From: Microbacterium sp.
Lineage (GTDB): Bacteria > Actinomycetota > Actinomycetes > Actinomycetales > Microbacteriaceae
Direction: 5' to 3'
Assembly: GCF_003248605.1 (NCBI RefSeq)
Contig: NZ_QFPF01000049.1
Location: 1-18,290, forward strand
DNA length: 18,290 nucleotides
How positions within the stretch are numbered: the stretch's first letter is position 1; the number at the start of each line of letters is the position of its first letter. Shown in pieces: positions 1-5,566 of this stretch. A program made the translations under genes and the position numbers. The notes beneath the pieces are model-generated. The model searched no databases. It was given only the letters and a program-made list of their open reading frames with translations, and was not told where the DNA came from.

Positions 1-489
1 GGATGGTTCGACGTCCAGGAGCACGGGATCCTCTTCCGCCGCGGCGGTCCCATCAAGCCGGTCGTGGTCGAGACCGACGTGCATCCCGGTTACATGACCG
101 ATTGGCAGCAGCCGCTCATCGTCGCGCTGACGCAGGCCGAGGGCGAGTCGATCGTGCACGAGACGGTGTACGAGAACCGCCTCGGCTTCACCCAGGCGCT
201 CGTGAAGATGGGTGCCGACATCGTCGTGCACCCCCACGGTCTCGAGGGCGGAGCGCGGCGCGTGCCCCGCCGGGCGCTCGAGCAGGCAGCCGTCATCAAC
301 GGACCCACGCCGCTGCACGGCGCCGACATCGAGGTGCCCGACCTTCGTGGCGGGTTCTCCTACGTCGTGGCCGCGCTCGCCGCCGAGGGGGAGTCCACCG
401 TCTCGGGCGTGGGCATCATCAGCCGCGGATACGAGAAGTTCTTCGACAAGCTCGACGCGCTCGGCGCCGATTTCGACATCGTCGGATGA
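1..489 (+). CDS. murA: UDP-N-acetylglucosamine 1-carboxyvinyltransferase, C-terminal part (5' truncated by window edge)
   Basis: The frame is open from the first base (frame 1) to TGA at 487-489, giving 162 residues. MurA transfers enolpyruvate from PEP to UDP-GlcNAc in the cytoplasm, the first committed step of peptidoglycan synthesis. The visible part is the C-terminal portion of the roughly 420-430-residue EPSP-synthase-like fold. The motif MTDWQQP holds the aspartate equivalent to the catalytic Asp305 of the E. coli enzyme, followed by a VHETVYENRLGF segment typical of the family. Near the end SRGYEKFFDKL holds the arginine equivalent to Arg397. The N-terminal domain with the PEP-binding Cys (or Asp) lies outside the window, so fosfomycin sensitivity cannot be judged. 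Its stop overlaps the plsC start in ATGA, so the two are probably translationally coupled. Family assignment is secure. Confidence 0.95.
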   Translation, partial: GWFDVQEHGILFRRGGPIKPVVVETDVHPGYMTDWQQPLIVALTQAEGESIVHETVYENRLGFTQALVKMGADIVVHPHGLEGGARRVPRRALEQAAVINGPTPLHGADIEVPDLRGGFSYVVAALAAEGESTVSGVGIISRGYEKFFDKLDALGADFDIVG

Positions 490-1250
490 GCGCCCGCACT
501 CCCGCGTCCCCCGAGAAGACGCGACCGAGCGTCTTCTGGCTGCTCGGGGCGGTCGTGGTTCCGCTCGTGGGGCTTCTGGCCCGCATCGAGATCGTCGGCG
601 GCGAGAAGGTGCCGCGCAGGGGCGCCTTCGTGCTTGCGCCCAATCACTACAGCGAGATCGACCCGCTGATCGTCGCGGTGATCGTCTGGCGCCTCGGTCG
701 CGCGCCGCGCTTCATGGCCAAGGAGAGCCTGTTCCGGGTGCCGGTGCTGGGCTGGGCGCTGCGAGCCACCGGCATGGTACCCGTGGCACGGTCCTCGTCG
801 TCGTCCGCGGCCAAGGAGACCCTCGCGGCTGCCGAGCAGCTCGTCGAGCACGGCCGCGGGGTGATCGTGTATCCGGAGGGTACGCTGACCCGCGATCCCG
901 GTATGTGGCCGATGCGCGGCAAGACCGGCGCGGTGCGGCTCGCCCTCGAGGGCGATCTCCCCGTGATCCCGATGGCGCACTGGGGCGTCCAGCAGATCAT
1001 GGGCAGGTACCAGAAGAAGATCAGTCTGTGGCCCCCGCGCAAGCGGGTGCGCGTGGTGATCGGCGACCCGGTCGACCTCGTCGAGTTCCGCGGCCGGGGC
1101 TCGCAGCCGGCGTCGCTGTCGGCAGCGACCACCCGCGTGATGGATGCGATCACGGCGCTGCTCGCCGGCATCCGGGGCGAAGAGGCTCCCGAGGTGCGCT
1201 GGAACCCCGCCCAGCACGCGCAGAAGGAGACGGGGCGCTTTGAGTCGTAG
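486..1250 (+). CDS. plsC: 1-acyl-sn-glycerol-3-phosphate acyltransferase (PlsC/LPLAT family)
   Basis: 254 residues from ATG at 486, overlapping the murA stop by 4 nt (ATGA), which fixes the start. A hydrophobic segment at about residues 15-32 should anchor the protein in the membrane. The acyltransferase signature NHYSEID (NH-x4-D; His54 and Asp59) is the catalytic dyad, and EGT at 131-133 (in VYPEGTLTR) is the glycerophosphate-binding block. The family acylates lysophosphatidic acid to phosphatidic acid at the inner membrane face. Its neighbour gpsA makes the glycerol-3-phosphate backbone, so the two fit one phospholipid pathway next to murA and ddl. The exact acyl acceptor cannot be told from sequence, since actinobacteria carry several paralogues. 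The last bases overlap the gpsA TTG start. Confidence 0.9.
   Translation: MSARTPASPEKTRPSVFWLLGAVVVPLVGLLARIEIVGGEKVPRRGAFVLAPNHYSEIDPLIVAVIVWRLGRAPRFMAKESLFRVPVLGWALRATGMVPVARSSSSSAAKETLAAAEQLVEHGRGVIVYPEGTLTRDPGMWPMRGKTGAVRLALEGDLPVIPMAHWGVQQIMGRYQKKISLWPPRKRVRVVIGDPVDLVEFRGRGSQPASLSAATTRVMDAITALLAGIRGEEAPEVRWNPAQHAQKETGRFES
1224..1242 (+). promoter_or_regulatory. Shine-Dalgarno and TTG start of gpsA
   Basis: AAGGAG at 1224-1229 lies 10 bases before TTG 1240-1242, inside the last codons of plsC. No in-frame ATG or GTG nearby is equally well placed. The frame does open further upstream, to 1144, but that part reads as an Arg-rich shadow of plsC. Confidence 0.7.
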
Positions 1251-2367
1251 GCCGGTCGAGGGGCCCCGCGTCGCCGTGATCGGCGCGGGCAGCTGGGGAA
1301 CGACGTTCGGCAAGATCCTCGCCGACGGCGGCGCGCAGGTCACCATGTGGGCGCGGCGTCCCGAACTTGCGCAGGAGATCGCCGAGGGCAAGCGCAACAG
1401 CCAGTACCTGCCCGGCATCAACCTGCCGCGAGGGATGACGGCGACCCATCACCTCTCCGAGGCGCTCGAGGGCGCCGAACAGGTCTACCTCTCGATTCCG
1501 AGCCAGGCCGTGCGGCAGAACCTCAAGGCGCTGCGGCCGCTCGTGGCTCCGACATCCGTTCCTCTCGTCAGCCTGATGAAGGGCGTCGAGCGCCGCTCGG
1601 GTCTGCGCATGAGCCAGGTCATCGAGCAGGAGCTCGAGTGCGATCCCGGCCGCATCGCCGTGGCGTCCGGACCCAACCTCGCCCTCGAGATCGCGCGCGA
1701 GCAGCCCACGGCCGCCGTCATCTCGTCGACGAGTCAGGAGACGGCGGATGCTGTGGCCCGTCGTGCCCGCAACGCCTACTTCCGCTCCTTCGTGAACACG
1801 GACGTCATCGGCACGGAGTTCGGCGGCGTGCTGAAGAACCTCATCGCCGTGGCGATCGGCATCGTCGACGGCGTCGGGTACGGCGAGAACACGAAGGCGT
1901 CCATCATCACCCGCGGGCTCGTCGAGATGACCGACTTCGCCGTCGCGTACGGCGCCCAGCCCGAGACCCTGCAGGGACTCGCGGGACTCGGCGACCTGAT
2001 CGCGACCTGCCAGTCGCCGCTGTCGCGCAACAACACCGCGGGACGCCTGCTCGGCCAGGGGTACAGCTTCCAGGACGTGGTCAAGCAGATGGAGCAGACC
2101 GCCGAGGGACTGGCATCCGTCGCACCCGTGCTGCAGCTGGCCAAGGAGGTCGGCGTCGAGATGCCGATCGTCGAGCAGGTCAAGCGCGTGCTCGATGGCA
2201 CCATGAACCCGCGCGACATCGCGCCCCACCTGACGACGGACGACGACACCCCGCGGGGCGAGAGGACGCAGAATGGACAAGCCGGCGGTGGCGGTGCTCT
2301 TCGGAGGGCGCTCCAGCGAGCACTCGATCAGTTCCGCGACGGCGGGCGGGGTGCTGCGCGCGATTGA
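1240..2367 (+). CDS. gpsA: NAD(P)+-dependent glycerol-3-phosphate dehydrogenase
   Basis: 375 residues. I chose TTG at 1240, which overlaps the plsC stop, because AAGGAG at 1224-1229 sits 10 bases upstream and the Rossmann strand then begins at residue 10. The nucleotide loop is GAGSWG (15-20). A conserved Lys at 199 in GGVLKNLIAVAIG is the catalytic lysine, and GLGDLIATC plus SRNN are substrate-domain signatures. GpsA reduces dihydroxyacetone phosphate to sn-glycerol-3-phosphate for phospholipid synthesis in the cytoplasm. Family members usually end near residue 335-345. Here the frame runs on about 35 residues, and the last 95 nt overlap ddl in another frame. The tail (rich in Gly, Arg and Ala) has mixed third bases, whereas the ddl frame keeps G/C there, so the tail looks overprinted on ddl. 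Confidence 0.93.
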   Translation: MSRRPVEGPRVAVIGAGSWGTTFGKILADGGAQVTMWARRPELAQEIAEGKRNSQYLPGINLPRGMTATHHLSEALEGAEQVYLSIPSQAVRQNLKALRPLVAPTSVPLVSLMKGVERRSGLRMSQVIEQELECDPGRIAVASGPNLALEIAREQPTAAVISSTSQETADAVARRARNAYFRSFVNTDVIGTEFGGVLKNLIAVAIGIVDGVGYGENTKASIITRGLVEMTDFAVAYGAQPETLQGLAGLGDLIATCQSPLSRNNTAGRLLGQGYSFQDVVKQMEQTAEGLASVAPVLQLAKEVGVEMPIVEQVKRVLDGTMNPRDIAPHLTTDDDTPRGERTQNGQAGGGGALRRALQRALDQFRDGGRGAARD

Positions 2368-3361
2368 CCGCGACCGCTTCCGGGTGATCCCGGTGGGCAT
2401 CACCCGCGAGGGCGTCTTCGTCCTCGAGCAGGACGACCCCGATCGCTTCGCCCTCGATGCGGCCCGGATGCCCGAGGTCCTCGACAACGGCACCCGGATC
2501 CTCTGGCCGGAGGGTGGCGCCGACCGCGAACTGCGCGTTCGGAACGCCGCCGGCGAGGTCTCCGTTCTCGGCCCCGTCGACGTGGTGCTCCCGATCCTGC
2601 ATGGACAGCACGGCGAAGACGGCACCGTGCAGGGCTTCTTCGACACCCTGCGGATCCCCTGCGCCGGCGGCGGGGTGCTCGATTCGGCGCTCTGCATGGA
2701 CAAGCACTTCATGAAGATCGCCCTCGAGGCGGCGGGTGTGCCCGTCGCGCCGTGGGTGACGGTGCGGTCGTCGAGGTGGGCAGGGGACTCCGAGGGCGTG
2801 CGGGCGGATGCGGCCGAACTCGGCTATCCGCTCTTCGTCAAGCCCGCCCGGGCCGGTTCGAGCGTGGGCGTCTCGAAGGCGCACGACGCCTCCGAACTCG
2901 ACGAGGCGATGCGGATCGCGTTCGCCGAGGACGACAAGGTGCTGATCGAGCGTGGAATGTCGGGGCGCGAGATCGAAGTCGCGATCCTCGAAGGCAGCGA
3001 CGGTGCCGTGCGGGCTTCGCTGCCCGGCGAGATCGTCCTGACCACGCGCGAGTTCTACGACTTCGAGGGCAAGTACCTCGGGGGCGACGGCGTCGACGTC
3101 GTCTGTCCCGCGGATGTGACGGATGCCGAGGCCGACGCGATCCGCGAGATCGGTGTGCGCGCGTTCCAGGCCGTCGATGGGCGCGGGCTCGCACGGGTGG
3201 ACTTCTTCCTCACCGCCCACGGGCTGGTCGTCAACGAGTTGAACACGATGCCCGGATTCACGCCGATCTCGATGTTCCCGAAGTGCTGGATCGCCACGGG
3301 GATGACGTACGCGGAGCTGATCTCCGAGCTCATCGACACCGCTCTGGTCCGCGCCGCCTAG
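2273..3361 (+). CDS. ddl: D-alanine--D-alanine ligase
   Basis: 362 residues from ATG at 2273, with AGAGGA at 2261-2266 six bases upstream. It is an ATP-grasp enzyme that joins two D-Ala for the peptidoglycan stem peptide in the cytoplasm. GGRSSEH (11-17) is the N-terminal substrate motif. HGQHGEDGTVQG, the ATP-grasp strand PLFVKPARAGSSVG and the C-terminal NELNTMPGFT (Asn321-Thr330) carry the nucleotide and Mg2+ ligands. The omega-loop segment FEGKYLG has Tyr, as in D-Ala-D-Ala ligases rather than the Phe of D-Ala-D-Lac ligases, so ordinary depsipeptide-free precursors are expected; this is inference from the family. The gene starts inside gpsA with a 95-nt overlap and is the last gene of the murA-plsC-gpsA-ddl operon. 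Confidence 0.95.
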   Translation: MDKPAVAVLFGGRSSEHSISSATAGGVLRAIDRDRFRVIPVGITREGVFVLEQDDPDRFALDAARMPEVLDNGTRILWPEGGADRELRVRNAAGEVSVLGPVDVVLPILHGQHGEDGTVQGFFDTLRIPCAGGGVLDSALCMDKHFMKIALEAAGVPVAPWVTVRSSRWAGDSEGVRADAAELGYPLFVKPARAGSSVGVSKAHDASELDEAMRIAFAEDDKVLIERGMSGREIEVAILEGSDGAVRASLPGEIVLTTREFYDFEGKYLGGDGVDVVCPADVTDAEADAIREIGVRAFQAVDGRGLARVDFFLTAHGLVVNELNTMPGFTPISMFPKCWIATGMTYAELISELIDTALVRAA

Positions 3362-3368
3362 GCGGGGC

Positions 3369-3399
3369 GCACCGGCTCAGCCGGCCGGTCGGTCGGTGC
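3369..3399. terminator. Possible bidirectional hairpin between convergent ddl and DUF3515 gene
   Basis: GCACCG (3369-3374) pairs with CGGTGC (3394-3399), enclosing the inverted repeat CCGGCTCAGCCGG at 3373-3385. It sits at the tail-to-tail junction and covers the DUF3515 stop codon. There is no T-tract on either strand, so terminator function is only suggested by position. Confidence 0.3.
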
Positions 3400-3853
3400 A
3401 GACCCCGTCCACGGGCAGGGTCGCCACGGCGGGCGAGATGGCCTCGAGCACGGCGGCGCTCGAGACGCCGGTCTCGGCGTCGTTGTCGAGATAGATCTCG
3501 ACGGCCGGTGTGCGTCCGAAGCTGGTCACCAGGTACCGCGGCGCGTCGGCGTCGTCGATGATCCAGTCCACGCCGTCCACGCTCTGGCACGGCAGGGTGG
3601 TCGGTCCGGGCGGCTCGACACCGCACGTGACGATCACGGCGGTGGGCGAGCCCCAGGCGCCGGTGGCCTGGGCATCCGTCCAGCGGCGCTCCTTGCCGTC
3701 GACCACCGCGGGCAGCCGCACCGAGACCTCGGCGCACAGCGGGTCGTCGGCTTCGGGAGCGGCCTCGAGCGAGACGGTCTGGCCGCAGGCGGTCAGCCCC
3801 AGGGAGAGCGTGAGCACGGCGATCGCGAGCGGAGCGCGGCGAGGGCGGGGCAT
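3377..3853 (-). CDS. DUF3515 family lipoprotein
   Basis: 158 residues on the minus strand, starting with ATG (complement of 3851-3853). The N-terminus is a lipoprotein signal: basic PRPRR, a hydrophobic stretch, then the lipobox LTAC, whose Cys (residue 23) should be lipidated and anchored outside the membrane. The mature part has further cysteines (LCAEV, VTCGV, LPCQS, GVCTD) that could form disulfides. It also contains DWIIDDADAPRYLVTSFGR, which resembles the actinobacterial DUF3515 family commonly found beside ddl and thiL. The function of the family is unknown to me. The gene is convergent with ddl and divergent from thiL over 22 bp. No Shine-Dalgarno is present; a TAGCCT hexamer 6 bases before the ATG predicts a leaderless transcript. 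Confidence 0.85.
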   Translation of the reverse strand: MPRPRRAPLAIAVLTLSLGLTACGQTVSLEAAPEADDPLCAEVSVRLPAVVDGKERRWTDAQATGAWGSPTAVIVTCGVEPPGPTTLPCQSVDGVDWIIDDADAPRYLVTSFGRTPAVEIYLDNDAETGVSSAAVLEAISPAVATLPVDGVCTDRPAG

Positions 3854-3859
3854 CGCTCC

Positions 3860-3865
3860 AGGCTA
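3860..3865 (-). promoter_or_regulatory. Leaderless -10 hexamer of the DUF3515 gene
   Basis: On the minus strand TAGCCT (complement of 3860-3865) ends 6 bases before ATG 3853. The spacing would place the transcription start at or next to the A of ATG. It overlaps the opposing thiL hexamer by 2 bp. No convincing -35 is seen. Confidence 0.6.
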
Positions 3866-3869
3866 CCGT
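3864..3869 (+). promoter_or_regulatory. Leaderless -10 hexamer of thiL
   Basis: TACCGT at 3864-3869 ends 6 bases before GTG 3876. The G-rich spacer (GGAGGG) abuts the start and is too close to act as a Shine-Dalgarno. It overlaps the DUF3515 hexamer on the other strand. Confidence 0.6.
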
Positions 3870-3875
3870 GGAGGG

Positions 3876-4886
3876 GTGACACAGCCTCCCGATCCGCCCC
3901 GCGTCGGCGATACGCCCGAGGGTGAGATCCTGCGCCGCATCCTCGCCGTGCTCGGGCCGACCCCGGGCGTGACGATCGGGCCGGGCGACGACGCCGCCGT
4001 GCTTCCCGGCGCCGGCCCGGTCGTCGTCACGACCGACACGCTCGTGCACGGACCCGACTTCCGCCTGTCGTGGTCGTCGGGCTTCGACCTCGGCTTCAAA
4101 TCCGCTGCGGTCAACCTCGCCGACATCGCTGCGATGGGCGCGCGTCCGACGGCCCTCCTCGTGGCGCTCGCGATGCCTGCCGAGACCACCCTGGATTTCG
4201 TCGAGGACCTCGCCCGCGGGCTGCGCACGGCGTGCGAGCAGCTCGCCCCGGAGTGCGGGGTGGCCGGCGGCGACCTGACCATCTCACCGACCCTCACCAT
4301 CGCCGTGACCGCCCTGGGCGCACTCGAAGGCCCTCCGGTGCTGCGCTCGGGCGCCCGGGCGGGCGACGTCGTCGCGCTCGCGGGCGAGGCGGGAGCCGCG
4401 GCCCGCGGGCTCTCGGTGCTGTTCGAGCGCTTCACGGATGCCGAGGGCCGCGCCCTCGCGATCGATCGATCCTCGCTCAGCCCGCTCGAGGCGGCATGCG
4501 TGGACGCGCAGCTGCGACCGCGCCCGCCGATCGCGCTCGGAGCGGCCGCCGCGCGAGGCGGGGCCAGCGCCATGATGGACGTCTCGGACGGTCTCGCGCT
4601 CGACGCGGGCCGCCTCGCGGACGCGTCCGGTGTGCGGATCGAGCTCGCCTCCGCGCTGCTCGGGCCTCATCTCCCGTGGGCCGTCGCCGGTGGGGAGGAC
4701 CACGCGCTGCTGGCCACCTTCCCGGCCGATCGAGACCTGCCCGAGGGCTTCCGCGTCATCGGCCGTGCGGGTGCGGTCGACGACCCCGGAGGTGCCCGTG
4801 TGTGCGTCGACGGCGAGTCTGCGAGCGGCGGGTGGGACCCCTACCGGGATTGGGATCGCCGCGGCGATGCCGCCCCGGCATCCTGA
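3876..4886 (+). CDS. thiL: Thiamine-monophosphate kinase
   Basis: 336 residues from GTG at 3876. The start is chosen because the conserved helix EILRRILAVLG follows directly and a -10-like hexamer sits 6 bases upstream. The enzyme phosphorylates thiamine monophosphate to thiamine diphosphate with ATP in the cytoplasm. It has the AIRS-like fold. GPGDDAAVLPG (Asp38, Asp39) and TTDTLVHGPDF are the metal and nucleotide loops, FKSAAVNLADIAAMGA is the dimer core helix, AGGDLT follows, and MDVSDGLALD (Asp235, Asp238) is the C-terminal metal site. Length matches the family. The stop TGA (4884-4886) falls inside the first unit of a 20-bp tandem repeat that continues into rsmD on the other strand. No other thiamine gene is in the window. 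Confidence 0.93.
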   Translation: MTQPPDPPRVGDTPEGEILRRILAVLGPTPGVTIGPGDDAAVLPGAGPVVVTTDTLVHGPDFRLSWSSGFDLGFKSAAVNLADIAAMGARPTALLVALAMPAETTLDFVEDLARGLRTACEQLAPECGVAGGDLTISPTLTIAVTALGALEGPPVLRSGARAGDVVALAGEAGAAARGLSVLFERFTDAEGRALAIDRSSLSPLEAACVDAQLRPRPPIALGAAAARGGASAMMDVSDGLALDAGRLADASGVRIELASALLGPHLPWAVAGGEDHALLATFPADRDLPEGFRVIGRAGAVDDPGGARVCVDGESASGGWDPYRDWDRRGDAAPAS

Positions 4887-4940
4887 TTCAGATCTCTGTG
4901 TCCTGACTCGGACCTCTGTGTCCTGACTCAGACGTCTGTG
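4881..4940. repeat. Three tandem copies of a 20-bp repeat at the thiL/rsmD junction
   Basis: Copies lie at 4881-4900, 4901-4920 and 4921-4940. The shared pattern is TCCTGAYTCRGAYSTCTGTG with 2-3 differences between copies. Copy 1 carries the thiL stop (TCC TGA) and copy 3 carries the rsmD stop on the other strand. Copies 1 and 3 contain short palindromes (AGATCT; CAGACGTCTG). No unique spacers, so this is not a CRISPR. Confidence 0.9.
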
Positions 4941-5491
4941 CGTCGCAGCCACCACAGCGTCGTGTCGCCGTAGCGGCGGTCGCGCGTGTGCTCGAGGCCC
5001 GCCGGAGGCGTCGGGGCGTCGGAGCGACGCGAGCGCTCGACGACGACGACGGCATCGGGGGCGAGTGCCGGCACGAGCGCATCGAGAACCTGCGCGAGCG
5101 TCGTGTCGGGCAGGTCGTAGGGCGGATCGATGAGTACGAGGTCGTACGGGCCGCGCGTGCCCTGCACGAACGTCTCGGCCGCCGCGCGGTGGACTCGCGC
5201 GGGCACGCCGCCGATCGCGCGAGCCACCCGCTGGGCGTTGCGCTGCGCGACGGCGGCGGCACGAGCCGCCTTCTCGATGAGGTCGACGGAGGCAGCCCCC
5301 CGGCTCTGCGCCTCGAGCCCGAGGGCGCCGGATCCGGCGTACAGGTCCAGCACGCGTGCCCCTTCGACGGCGCCGGCGGATTCGAGCGCCGCGAACAGGG
5401 ACTCGCGGACGCGGTCGCTCGTGGGGCGCGTCCCCGCGTCGGGGACGTCGAGGGCGATCGAGCCGGCACGACCCGAGATGATGCGTGTCAC
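4928..5491 (-). CDS. rsmD: 16S rRNA (guanine(966)-N2)-methyltransferase
   Basis: 187 residues on the minus strand from GTG (complement of 5489-5491). The N-terminal TRIISGRAGS and RPTSDRVRESLF are standard RsmD openings. The SAM-binding loop DLYAGSGALGLEA lies at about 49-61 and the catalytic DPPY at 122-125. The enzyme methylates G966 of 16S rRNA on the assembling 30S subunit. The reading frame stays open far upstream across recG, but that is a high-GC shadow; homology starts at this GTG. No Shine-Dalgarno is seen; TATCGT ends 6 bases upstream, predicting a leaderless mRNA. The gene is convergent with thiL and divergent from recG. RsmD is often next to coaD; here recG lies between them. Confidence 0.93.
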   Translation of the reverse strand: MTRIISGRAGSIALDVPDAGTRPTSDRVRESLFAALESAGAVEGARVLDLYAGSGALGLEAQSRGAASVDLIEKAARAAAVAQRNAQRVARAIGGVPARVHRAAAETFVQGTRGPYDLVLIDPPYDLPDTTLAQVLDALVPALAPDAVVVVERSRRSDAPTPPAGLEHTRDRRYGDTTLWWLRRTDV

Positions 5492-5497
5492 CGCCCC

Positions 5498-5503
5498 ACG
5501 ATA
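5498..5503 (-). promoter_or_regulatory. Leaderless -10 hexamer of rsmD
   Basis: TATCGT on the minus strand (complement of 5498-5503), then a 6-base spacer and GTG at 5491. No clear -35 is visible. Confidence 0.6.
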
Positions 5504-5554
5504 ACCGTGGCGCGGCAGCCCCACGCGGCCGAGATGGATGTCGGGAGCCCCGCC

Positions 5555-5560
5555 TAGACT
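5555..5560 (+). promoter_or_regulatory. Leaderless -10 hexamer of recG
   Basis: TAGACT at 5555-5560 is followed by CGTCGC and then ATG 5567. There is no Shine-Dalgarno in the 75-bp divergent gap. Confidence 0.65.
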
Positions 5561-5566
5561 CGTCGC

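Noticed and set aside
1144..1239. Upstream extension of gpsA to ATG 1144
   Set aside because: The extra residues are an Arg/Ser/Pro-rich shadow of plsC; the Rossmann fold and Shine-Dalgarno support TTG 1240.
1150..2712. Long minus-strand open frame opposite gpsA and ddl
   Set aside because: Arg/Ala/His-rich composition with no motif; a high-GC shadow of two clear plus-strand enzymes.
4881..4940. CRISPR array
   Set aside because: Repeats are directly abutting 20-bp units without unique spacers and there are no cas genes.
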